Assembly (NCBI GenBank): GCA_024699855.1
Contig: JAMPIQ010000002.1
Span: 11,842,001-11,906,000 of the forward strand
From: Aphelenchoides besseyi
Taxonomy: Eukaryota; Nematoda; Chromadorea; Rhabditida; Aphelenchoididae
Direction: 5' to 3'
DNA length: 64,000 bases
Shown here: positions 52,438-63,253 of the stretch, one piece after another
Layout of the letters: each line of letters opens with the position of its first letter
How positions within the stretch are numbered: the first letter of the stretch is position 1
Translations under genes and position numbers: made by a program
The notes under the pieces: model-generated
The model's input: the letters and a program-made list of their open reading frames with translations, nothing else
Told to the model about the DNA's origin: nothing
The model's database searches: none

Positions 52438-53437
52438 ATGAGAATAACACTTTTACGTTGTACTGCAGTTGCGGCGGCGGTCATATTCGTTCTGTCTATC
52501 GGTCTGTGTTACAGCACACTACGAGATGATGCGATAAGGTGAGGGTTTCTTGAAGTCTTCGGTCACGAGTTATATTTCAGTCGATACACAGAGAAGTCGG
52601 ACAAACACCTGTCAGAACACTTGCTATGTGTTCTGGTACCTTTTCGTAACTGTGATCATGAGCTACGGATTATGGTGCCGTCACTTCACGAGTTTCTAAA
52701 GAAGCAAAAAATTGAACATAAGTTTTTGGTTTTGAATCAAACCGACGCTTTTCGCTTCAATCGTGCTGCATTGATTAACGTCGGTTGGTATGAAGCAGAC
52801 CGATTGGGTTGTGATTACTTAGTTATGCACGATGTGGATATTATTCCATTGAATCCTGAGCTCAACTATCGTTTTCCGGGCGTTGGCATCGTTCGACACA
52901 TCTCTGCCGGCAAATATCATCCAATCAAACGGTAGGTTTCCACTTTGAGTGTTCGTATTTATGTTGTTCAGATACAACTACAAGCGTTTCATCGGTGGTG
53001 TTTTAATGTTGACAATGCACGATTACAAAGCCCTAAACGGAATGTCGAACAAATACTGGGGTTGGGGACTGGAAGACGACGAGTTTTATCTTCGAATGAA
53101 GTGAGTGCAATTGTTTTCACCTTTTAATTGTACATACGGTTATAGGGAAGCTGGTTTGACCGATCACATCGAACGCCCAAGCAACTTGACCACTGATCGA
53201 ACGAACACTTTTCGCCATATTCATGGACCGGAACGCAAACGGGACTATGCGATGATTGGCAATCAAAAGTCGATGTCACGTAAACGCGATCGAATCAGTG
53301 GTCTCGGTTCTGTTCGATATCAAATCTCAGGTCGCAACATAATGCAGTTCAATAATACGGAAGCAATCTCCGTTCAAATCAAACTCGAATGCGATAGGAA
53401 CTGGACTTCATATTGCGAATTTCCTCCTTCAATATAA
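52438..53437 (+). CDS. sqv-3: Xylosylprotein beta-1,4-galactosyltransferase (B4GALT7 / SQV-3)
   Basis: Galactosyltransferase I, which adds the first galactose to xylose-Ser in the glycosaminoglycan linker, in the Golgi. Exons are 52438-52538, 52581-52931, 52972-53100 and 53146-53437, giving 290 aa, matching the known SQV-3 size. It is type II: a hydrophobic anchor at about 5-25 (LRCTAVAAAVIFVLSIGLCY). Catalytic features are the N-terminal VPFRNCDHEL (53-62), FNRAALINVGWYEA (93-106), the metal-binding DVD at 118-120 within HDVDIIP, and the donor/acceptor loop WGWGLEDDEFYLR (180-192), all hallmarks of beta-4-galactosyltransferases. It lacks the extra domain of larger B4GALTs. The ATG lies 8 nt behind a clear acceptor (cgttacttcag). 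With MIG-22 nearby, it belongs to the chondroitin/heparan pathway. Confidence 0.95.
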
Positions 53438-54362
53438 AACAACGAAATGTACCGACTTTTTCTCGTTGTTTACTGTTTCCTATCGGTTTTCAAATCTCGG
53501 TTGTCAAACGGGTTCAAATTACCGTGAACACGAAATTACTGCATAATCAACGGTTGTTAAGTTTATTGTTTTGTATCACATGTTTCTATACTTAAATTGT
53601 GATTGTAACTTGTGCAGTTTCTGAATCGCCTCTAAATAAATTTGACGAGTACTTTCTTCTTTGTGTATTTCTTATTTGCACAGGCTAAGTTTTCCTGACG
53701 TGCGTTTCTCGACATTTTTTGATTTCTGATCAGTGCAAACGAATTCTTGACATTCCAAGTTCATTTCGAATTTATGTCGTGATGCTTTGCAGCAAAAACT
53801 CGAAATATACAGGGGTCGAGGGTCACATTGACAAGCAATCGAAATGACCCTTAGTCTCGACCTAACCACGAGCAATGAACATCGAAAGGTGAAATCTCGG
53901 TTCCGAAGTCCTGGGCCGTGAGATTCTTCCGCCTTCGCGCGTCTAAGTGAATTTGCTCTAGACGGCGAATATTTAAACTCTTCTACAAGTCCAATGAAAG
54001 GAGTGCTGTGGCTGCATGGTTTGGACATGCGTTCTTGACTTCTTTTGGGTTTTTGGTGTGCTCATGAAACGGAGAGTGGAAAAAGAAAGAGGATGCATAC
54101 TAAGTCCCGTTTTATCTTCCTCAATTTCGTCTTCTTTAGTTCTTTTTATTCGAAACGACATTGACTTTTTGATGATTGTCCTTTCAAACCGAGAGCTCAA
54201 GTGCCGGTTTTTTGTGTTTAGTGGATGCAAAATGATGGCGTAATTTCCTCAAATTTTTCTAACAAAATTCATTAATTAACCTGAGGTTTTGTCCGTTGAT
54301 TTGTCTTTTCGTATTGTTCTTCACACTTCACTTCACTTATGATATCTTTTGCAGTGTACAAG
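53438..54362. other. Intergenic region between SQV-3 and choline kinase A
   Basis: No gene is seen. Minus-strand frames at 53672-54230 lack domains and splice structure. The end holds the acceptor gatatcttttgcag (ending at 54354), eight nt before the choline kinase A first ATG. Confidence 0.45.
53635..53640 (+). other. Polyadenylation signal AATAAA
   Basis: AATAAA about 198 nt after the SQV-3 stop codon, on the same strand. Confidence 0.45.
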
Positions 54363-57300
54363 ATGGACTCGGCCGATGGGTACGCTGATTCGGATGTTTT
54401 CGGAGATGCAGTCGAGAATGAGACGTTCGAGAAAACGTTGCTTGGTGTGGAAAAATGTTCGTTTACAGTTCCTGCATCACCACGGGTATGTTGAGCGTTT
54501 GCAATGCATAATTTTCGTTCAAATTCAAAGACCTAAACAATAAGCTAAAATGCTCAAGAGCTCATAAGTAGCAGACACTCGCATTTCCGTTTGTTCGTAA
54601 CAAAAATGCAACCAAATGAATAGGAACCGATACTTCTGCGTGTTTCCGTCTTCAAAAACGATAGGCGTCTTTGGCAGCGATTTATGGGTTCTTAATGTTC
54701 GCCACAATACAAATGCCGTACTCACGCAAGAAGCATTAGTTCCTCGTGGCACACAAGACCGAGTGAAATAAAAGGTACATGGAATATTAGAAATAAATAT
54801 TGTAGTCGAGAACCAGCTAAGTTGTAATTTTTTCAGTTGTTATTAGTTGAAACGTAAATCTGGGTCCTGGGTTACTTAGCTCTAGATTTTCGGTTTTACA
54901 GTAGCAAACAGAATGTCAATCAAAATTCTATAATTAGCCGTTTTCATCGAATATATCGGCCGTTTATCTGATTTCAATGTTTGTTTATTCTTGAAAGTCG
55001 ATGGTTTAATTGCACGCTTATGATGGGTGCGTGTCTTCGCTTGAAGGTTTAGAAGTGGATGCAAAGGGAATCCGTTTCTTTGTTTATTGTCATGATCATG
55101 TTCCATTCCGTGGAGTCAGAAGGCAGTTCCTATGATTGTTTGTGAGGCAAAAATTTCGAGCAACCACAAGTCGATTCGTTTTTGAAATTTATTGTTTGCG
55201 TAATTTGCGTTCTGATCATCGTAATTCCCCACTGGTTTGTCATCGTAATCTGTCGGCGGCACATTAAAGCGGCTTTCGAGTTCGTTGTTTCGCGCATGTA
55301 CTGCTCTTCACAGTTCCTTGGGCCCTGTGGCTGAGAACATAAGGTTTTTCCCGCCCACTTTCAACCGCACACACGATCCTGCAAAGTTCGATTTGTCCAC
55401 GAACCGAAACCGATTTTTACCAACGAATGATTTATGGTTCAATTAGATCGAAAACGGGGGATCTCAGCGTTTTGCTGTTTCAAGTTTTCTGCTCAATTAG
55501 CTGAAGTCGTGGATCAGTTGGAGAGAAGTGTTCTGGAGCTTTTGGCATTTTGCGCCCTAAAAATTTATGATCTCAGTTTATTGTGGACGATTTTATGTTC
55601 TGTGAGCAATGTGTTTGACTAAAAACGAACTGGCAGCGTCGTTCGGAGAGTTCGTCGTTTTTTTGAGTAACAGGTGTCTGGTGAAGTGATTTTGAATTGT
55701 TGATCACTCTGGAGATATGGTCAAATCAATTAGATTTCGATTAAAATTCCCGGGACCTTTCTTTTAACACCCTGATTTTTTGACTTTTGTTTGTCATCGA
55801 ATCGCTTTTTCATAACCACAGCATTCGATCTGTACCTCGAAGCGAACAAGTTTATCGGAAGTGTCGTTTGAAAGATTGAAATCAGTTTTAAACCAAAACG
55901 ACTTTGTTCGAAGAAGCAGATTAGTAATCGAGGGTTGTTTTAGCGGGCCAAACGAAGTTTCACGGAAATGCCAATTCAACACGACAAACATTTGCGCAGT
56001 ATGAAGGAGCTGCTCTCCACCATGGATCCCCAATCAGATCCCAATGCTCATATCGAGTTCAAGGAGAAGACTCATATTCTGTGCGCTCGATTTCTTGGCG
56101 GTGCATGGAAAACCGTTTCGTTGGACAATTTGAAAATACATCGTATTAAGTGGGTTATTGTTTCTTACATCCCAACGATAAGTTTACTTGCAGAGGAGGC
56201 ATGAGTAATATGCTTTTTCTTTGTCGTTTAACCGAAAATCATCCGCCATTGCGCAATGAACCTGACAAAGTTCTTCTACGAGTTTATTTCAATCCCGAAA
56301 CTGAAAGCCATTTGGTGGCCGAGTCTGTTATTTTCACGTTATTATCCGAACGCCATCTGGGTCCCAAACTCTATGGGATTTTCAGTGGTGGACGACTGGA
56401 AGAATACATCCCGGCAAGTAACTTGAAATTTTACATTCTTTTTATACTCCGATATTGGCTACTACTTAAAATTAACATCGAACAAGATTAATGATGAGTA
56501 TTTTAGTCTCGACCACTTACCGTCGAAGAGATTTCCATTCCGACAATGTCGAACAAAATTGCCAAACGAATCGCTCGAGTTCATCAGTTGGAGGTACCGA
56601 TTTGGAAAGAACCAGATTATGTCTGTGATGCTTTGGAACGGTGAGAAACAAATCAAGACATTTTGCATATAACTTGTTTATAGATGGTTGAGTCAGTTGA
56701 GAAAGATGCCCAGTGGATTGCAAGAGTTTGAACTTCCCGAAAAATGGCAGGAATGGGCACCAGCAACGATTACTTGTGACGAGTTGTTCGAAGAAATTGA
56801 AAGTTTAAGGTGGCTTATTTTGTGTGTTTATGTACGTAATTAATATTCCAGAACGATTATCAGCAAAAGCAAAAGTGCCGTTGCTTTTTGCCACAACGAT
56901 CTTCAAGAGGGAAACATTCTTTTGCCGAAAGCAAGTTCCGGTAACATTCGAATGCCGTCGTTATCTGAAGAAGTTTGCCAGACAAGAAACTCACTGAGCG
57001 CTTTCAATCCGACGGATCCTCGTTTAGTTCTTATCGATTTTGAATACGCGAGCTACAACTACAGGTTCAATTTGACTTGTCAATCATTTAAACTTTGTTC
57101 TTTCAGAGGCTTCGATTTTGCGAATCATTTCGTTGAGTTTAGCATCAATTACAACATCGATTATTCGCCATACTATGAAATGATGCCTGACAAGTTTCCA
57201 AGCAAAAAGCAAATGCATGATTTTATGCTTTCGTATCTGAAAGAGTTGCATCCTGGTCTATCGGAATCGTCTTTGGAGCCACAAGCAGAAGCCATGGTTA

Positions 57301-57507
57301 TGGAGACGATTCCATTCATTCCGGTCTCGCATTTGTTTTGGGGCGTTTGGGGCTTATTACAAGTTGAAGTATCACCTGTTGGTTTTGGTTTTGCAGTAAG
57401 GAAACATATTAGTAAAAGTTAAAGAAATATTTCTTTAGGACTACGGACGTGATCGACTTGGCCTTTACTTCAAAAACAAAGGACTGTTGCGACATTTTAA
57501 CAGTTGA
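54363..57507 (+). CDS. Choline/ethanolamine kinase, copy A
   Basis: Phosphorylates choline and/or ethanolamine with ATP, the first step of the CDP-choline (Kennedy) pathway; cytosolic. Exons are 54363-54485, 55944-56149, 56194-56413, 56507-56640, 56684-56809, 56852-57064, 57107-57395 and 57439-57507, giving 459 aa. The first exon (MDSADGYADSDVFGDAVENE start) lies 1.46 kb upstream. It ends CGG before gtatgt and joins in phase to RAKRSFTE, so the internal ATG at 55968 is probably not the only start. Motifs: GGMSNMLFLC ATP loop, VLLRVYFNP, Brenner's phosphotransferase motif FCHNDLQEGN (Asp286, Asn291), and the choline kinase motif IDFEYASYNYRGFDFANHF (Asp332). A WGVWGLLQ helix is near the end. 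The intron at 56414 has a GC donor. Whether it prefers choline or ethanolamine cannot be read from sequence. Confidence 0.93.
54486..55943 (+). other. Long first intron of choline kinase A
   Basis: A 1458-nt intron from gtatgt to ggttgttttag. No nested gene was found; the frame at 55434-55622 has no support. It may contain an alternative promoter, since copy B starts at the equivalent of the internal exon. Confidence 0.5.
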
Positions 57508-58503
57508 AAACGAATCAATTATTTCCCGCATATCGCTTCTCTTCTCTTTGTGTTTTTTGTTTCGAAATCTCTAATTCTCGGCAAAACAGTAAATGATTTC
57601 AACTGTACAATCTCTCTAATTGCTTTACAGGAAAGTCGATTTAAAGGAGGAAAGAGCACTTTGTACTTCCGCCTTATCGAACAAATTCACCTGCTTCTGT
57701 CTCAAAGTCTAAACGTCGTTTTGGTGGGGAATTGCTGCGTAGACCGATTGTGCGTTTTCCATCGTGTGATTTAACCAAAAAAAGAGCGCAAAATAATCCA
57801 ATTTTCAAGTCCTACGGCGCAAATGTATACACAATATTGCTCGGTGTCCACTTATCACTATCCCGGTTAATTTGCTTTGATACAACTCGTAAACGAACTC
57901 CTAGCTTTCTCCCTAGTAGCCGACTTTTTATCATGTCGAGAAAGGACTTTGCGTTTGAGCGCGTGAACGAGTGATAGCAGTCGGGTTGGATGCGTTCTTC
58001 CTGTAGGGTAACATAAAGCAACCTTAAAACTCTTTCTGTGTGCTATGAAACTCTCGAGTCCATAACTCTCGTGTATTTCAATTTCCGTCCGATCGTTTCC
58101 ACCAGTGCATTAAATTAGCTGTATCTCAATCTTATTTGATTGCGTTTGAATTGTATGCGATTGTTGTCGCCATCATTTAATTTTATTGTAGTTCGAATTT
58201 TTTGCTGATTTAACTTCATGACCCTTAAATTTGATATGAAACCACGATACCACCGGATATTAAACTTCGGTCTAAGAGATTTGCAGTCATAAAAACGGAC
58301 AGGAAAACGTCTCGCGGCTCTCTCGCTTTACAATGCAAAATCGACTGACTAGTCGTCGACAAACGCATCTGATCAAAAGTCGTTTAACACATGTTGCAGT
58401 GAACAAATGCAAATAAGGTCATTTGGAATAAACGAACTGAAGGTTGCATTCACGTGTCTCCAAATAAGAAGAATGGTTTTGCGAAACTAAAATGACATTT
58501 TAG
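57508..58503. other. Spacer between the two choline kinase genes
   Basis: No exon is recognised. A first exon for copy B equivalent to that of copy A was looked for and not found. An acceptor (gacattttag) directly abuts the copy B ATG. Confidence 0.45.
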
Positions 58504-60008
58504 ATGCGTGATCTCTTGGCCAATCTCGACCCAACTGTCGATCCATGCATAGACGTCCGAATACGTGAAAAGATACACGCATTGTGTGCTCAGTATGTTG
58601 GCGGTTCATGGAAGCAAATAAGTCCCGAGAGAATCGAACTGCAGAAAATAAGGTGAGCAGCCCTGTAAGTGTTTGTATTGTCGAGAAATTTAGAGGAGCT
58701 ACAAGCAACATTCTTTTCATCTGTGGGCTGAATAGCAATATTTGTGAAACTGTAGACGATGAGCCAAAGAAGATTTTACTGCGTGTTTATTTCAATCCCG
58801 ATAAAGAAAGCAATCTCGTAGCTGATACCGCCGTTTTCATGCTATTATCTGAAAGAGGTTTGGGTCCAAAACTTTTTGGAGTTTTTGACGATGGTCGTTT
58901 GGAAGAATACATCAATGTAAGAATGTCAAGCAATCATTTCATTATCAGATTGTAGTCAAGACCTCTGTCAACCGACGAAATCGCTATTCCAAATGTTTCC
59001 GCCGTGATTGCCCGCAAACTCGCGCATATTCACAAACTTCATGTTCCAATTTGGAAAGAACCAGATTACTTGGAAAAGGCACTCGAAAGGTGGGGACCAA
59101 TTAACTTCAAATTTATTCTCCGTTTCAATTTAGATGGCTTCAACAACTATGTTCGCTTTTAGAGACCAATAGAAGTTTTGAGACACCCGAACGGTTTCAC
59201 GATATGATGCCCAAATCCTTCAACTGTGACGATCTCGCAACTGAATTGTCCAAAGTCAAGTACGTGATTTGTAATGAAGTCACTTTTTTAAAATCGATCT
59301 TTGCTCAAACACCACTTTGATCACAAATCATATCTTTCGTTTACAATTGCAAACGTCGATAACCAAATTGTTACAAATAGAAAGATTTTTTCACGATTCA
59401 GAGAATTGGTTTCAGAGATTTTTTCAAACGAACAAAAAGCATCATTACGTTTTGTCACAACGATCTTCAAGAAGGCAACATACTAATCCCACTCGAACAA
59501 GAAGATCAACTCAATGACGACAAGAACATTGAACTTGTGTTCATAGATTTCGAATACGCAAGTTATAACTTTCGGTAAATTAAAAGAGCAAAAATTTTAA
59601 TTATCAATGTGTTTAGAGGTTTCGATTTCGCTAACCATTTTGTTGAATACACACTTTGTTACGACGTGGATCAGTCACCTTATTATGAAGTGCGTCCGGA
59701 TTCATTTCCTAAGCGAAAAGACATGAAACATTTTATGGTCGAATATCTTCAAGTTATAAAACCGAATCAATCCGATGCTCAACGACTTCTGGAAGCCGAG
59801 GAAATGATCGATGAAACACTACCGTTTGTTCCAATCTCGCATTTCTTCTGGGGCGTATGGGCATTAATACAAGCAAAAACGTCTCCTTTGACTTTCGGAT
59901 TTGAGGTTCGTTTGTTGGTATACAATCGCCGACATGTTTGTTTGCTTTTAGTCGTATGCCTTTGATCGTTTGAGTGAGTACTATCGCACAAGATGTTCCA
60001 TGTATTAA
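58504..60008 (+). CDS. Choline/ethanolamine kinase, copy B
   Basis: A tandem paralogue of copy A, 378 aa. Exons are 58504-58652, 58694-58916, 58956-59089, 59134-59259, 59416-59574, 59617-59905 and 59952-60008. All six introns fall at the same codon positions and phases as introns 2-7 of copy A, and exon lengths 134, 126 and 289 are identical. Motifs are retained: GATSNILFIC, ILLRVYFNP, FCHNDLQEGN (Asp227, Asn232) and IDFEYASYNFRGFDFANHF (Asp255), plus HFFWGVWALIQ. The kinase core therefore looks active. The intron 59260-59415 is 156 nt; skipping it as intron would leave a misleading frame that reads VTTIF instead of FCHND. ATG directly follows an acceptor AG, so the start may be a trans-spliced one. 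AATAAA at 60111 is the likely poly(A) signal. Confidence 0.93.
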
Positions 60009-61415
60009 GCTAATTTGTGTAAACTGAAGGATTCATTCACGCTCAACACTCTTATATCAATTATTGGTTATTGAATTAACTATCAATTGAAACATTTAGT
60101 GAAAAGTCGAAATAAAGTGCACAGTTTGGATTGCTTGTCGTGTTCTTTTTAGATGATTCAAATTCGAACGAAAGCGCAATGAGCGTAAGAATCGTGCGTC
60201 TGATCTATGGCCAATTTAAATGGTGACAAAATTGAAGTCATTAGAACAAACGTTTCATTCTACGCTCTCGGCCGAATGTCAGGAGACAGCGCGCAGAAAA
60301 CGAAAAGAGCAAACGCGAAGTTTAATAGACGGTCGATATTAAATCTGTGAAGTGGTTGGCTAGAGAGATGAATGAAAACGACGGTCCAGCTCCATCTGTC
60401 GGTATGATATTGTTCTGTTCCGTCGCTTTCTCTGCTCGTTCTATCAACATTCGTACGCGCAGATACAACTTAAAATTTGCGCACAGAGCATTGGACATTC
60501 GTTTGCAAACAACCGATTTCGGATTGTCAGGTCATTTGTTATCATTCGCTATCGTTTGACAAACGATTGGACGCGTTGTACTTACGACAAACTACGTTGT
60601 TTGTACGCAGTGAAGCGTGGTCCCACAACTAGTCACCGTTTTTCTGCAAATGAAGAGTCGGTTACCGGCAACGTAGGAATTGATCGACGGAAACTATAAA
60701 TCTTTGTTTCAGTTTGATAGACATTTTGCATTCCTTTCTCTTAGAAAACTCCCAGTAAACTGACGTCCAAAAAAACTGATGGACAGCTCGCTATTAGTTT
60801 TTTTGTTTCTTCGTTTACAACTCTTTCCAATTGCTCACCATTTGAATGAAAGGATGTCGGATGGTTTGCAACGTTTATATGACATTTGATTCACTGATAA
60901 TCAAAAGTTTTCGAGTCATCGTTTTACAATCAGCAACGAAGACAAAGAGTAATTAAGCGTCGATTGATTAGATCTGTTTACGGAGCAGACTTGTCACGAC
61001 GAGTCGCTTGTTCGCGAAAATGTGCGTCCATTTAATTTCGGCCATTTTTGGGCGCCATTTCATCTTTTTTGTAGGACAAGACCGTAGGGTCAGTTTCTTG
61101 TGGGTTTTGGGCTCCTTACTAAACTACACTCGCTGCATCAACACCATTCGCTTATTCGTAATTTCATTAGAAGCTGTGAATCGCTAACGAATTCCGCTTA
61201 AACGACTTTTTGCATTCGTCCGTTTTGTGGCCTGTGGAACGCTTATTCTGCCTATAACATTAATTTCTGTTTGAAATTGTAACTAATAAGCAACTGTAGT
61301 CGCATGTTCCGTTAGAGAAAACAGCTAATTGAGGTCTCAAAGAGTTGGAAGTTAATAGAGAGATTACCAATTTCTACAGCTTTTTCTACGCTTTTATTCG
61401 CGACTGTTCTGTGCT
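60009..61415. other. Intergenic region before the nucleoside transporter gene
   Basis: 1.4 kb with no gene recognised. An acceptor-like atttctacag lies about 40 nt before the ENT start. Confidence 0.45.
60111..60116 (+). other. Polyadenylation signal AATAAA
   Basis: AATAAA about 103 nt after the choline kinase B stop codon, same strand. Confidence 0.55.
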
Positions 61416-63253
61416 ATGGAAAACGAGATTGTTAGCGATGATGGAATGACCAGTTTGTTTGTAGAACCGCCAACAAACACGTACGGCTCAACCGACGAAA
61501 TGCCGAAAGGAAGTCCGTCGAAAAAAAGTGACGACATAGGTAACTTATTAAGGTCTACTTAGAAAGCCATTTTTGTTTTAGTTACAACGCAAGAAGAACA
61601 GACATCATTTATTGACGTTGACAGCTCTGCAAGTCGAGTGCCCAGCAATGTTGTCATCGCAAATCGGACTGCGAAATTGGTCTATGCAATCATTTTTTTG
61701 CATGGAATTGGAACGCTCATGCCATGGAATATGTTTTTGACAATCGCGCCTGAAGTGAGTTTTTATATTCTTCGATTTTTATTTGCTCTTTTCAGTATTA
61801 CATCAATTACAAATTCAAGCCGCTTGAACCGAATGCTACGGCACCCGATTACTCCAAATACTTCTTCAGTTATTTGGGAGTTTGCTCTCAACTTCCGAAT
61901 CTTCTACTCAACTTCATCAACCTCTTCGTTGTTGTGAGGGCCAATTTGGGAGGTCGTATCATCGGATCGCTGATTATCGTAGCTTTGATGTGCGTCTTTA
62001 CGATTATCTTCATTTTCATTGATACTTTTTCCTGTAAGTTTTTGTTTCCTTTGTTTTACAAAAACTTTTATTTAGGGATGAACACTTTCTTTGTTTTGAC
62101 CATGATCTCTGTTGTCATATTGAACAGTGCAAATGGTATCTATCAAAATAGCATCTATGGTATGCTTGCTGATTTTCCTCCAAAGTACACGAACGCTGTG
62201 GTTATTGGTAACAATACTTGTGGTATTTTTGTTACTCTCATTTTGATTTTAACTCTTAGCTGTAAGTTATGCAATCATAGTACAAATGAGCAACATGGAT
62301 ATTTAAGTTTCGCGAAATGTAACACTCGTGGCTGCACTCTACTTCGGCGTTGCATTGTGTACTATCCTTGTCTGTTTGATCACATTCGTTTACCTTCCGC
62401 GAATCGTAGGTTCTTCATTTATTGTGCCGACATTCAATATACGGTTTAGCCGTTTTACGCCTTTTACACAAACCGCGCTCGTCAGATTCGTAACGAAGAT
62501 ACTGAACAGAGCTCGGGATTAAGTTTCGGGGATTACAAACGAGTACTTAATCAGGTTACTGTGAATGTTTTTATTGAGTTGACATTTTTCATTTAGACGT
62601 GGAAACAAATGCTGTGCATCTTCCTGACCTTCTTTGTCACGTTGGCGTTGTTTCCAGCGATTGTTTCGAATGTCAAATTGTATCCAACTGGTCGAAAGTA
62701 CGATTTCTTTTTGCCCGGTATGTTTGAACGAATTAACACAAACCAGGCGTATTGTTAGAAGCCTTGTATGTGCCCGTTACTACTTTTTTGAACTTCAATG
62801 TTTTTGCAACCGCTGGAAACGTGTTGGCAAACTACGTTCAATGGGTAATCGAAAAGATCGATGAAAGTCGCTCATTCTTAGCGTATTGTTTCAGCCCGAT
62901 ATGGACGATCTGATTTGGCCGGTTTCCATGCGTTTGTTTTTTATTCCATTTTTTTTGTTTTGCAATTACGGCGAACACCGATCGATTGACGCGTTCATTA
63001 CCAACGAGTACATTTTCATCATGGCACTTTCGTTGATGTCATTTACGCACGGCTACTTTAGTTCTTTAAGCATGATGTATGCTCCACGGTAATAGAAAAC
63101 AAACACTAGCTGTTAACCATCGTTCATTCCAGTGCAACGGACGAATCGAATGCGCGAATAGCCGGAATGATGTCTGCTTTCATTCTTGTTCTGGGAATTG
63201 CCGTAGGAGTTTCGTTTACTTTCTTGGAATCGTACTTGTTTTTGGCGGCTTGA
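61416..63253 (+). CDS. Equilibrative nucleoside transporter (ENT, SLC29 family)
   Basis: Facilitates nucleoside/nucleobase passage across membranes. Exons are 61416-61539, 61582-61754, 61796-62033, 62076-62261, 62308-62405, 62450-62554, 62597-62717, 62759-62844, 62895-63088 and 63133-63253, giving 481 aa, typical for ENTs. Residues 1-65 are a hydrophilic cytoplasmic start. TM1 carries the ENT signature GIGTLMPWNMF. Next comes the extracellular loop (YYINYKFKPLEPNAT, an N-glycosylation site), then further TM segments including FVLTMISVVILNSANGIYQN and the loop GMLADFPPKYTNAVVIGN characteristic of TM5. The last TMs include MRLFFIPFFLFCNY and YIFIMALSLMSFTHGYFSSL, with the family's R-x-x-F-x-P and G-Y motifs. 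One intron ends in atttaag. About 11 helices are expected. Which nematode ENT this is cannot be told. Confidence 0.94.

Noticed and set aside
59301..59517. Continuous plus-strand frames across choline kinase B intron 4
   Set aside because: They read through the intron and destroy the FCHNDLQEGN motif; the splice from 59259 to 59416 restores it exactly.
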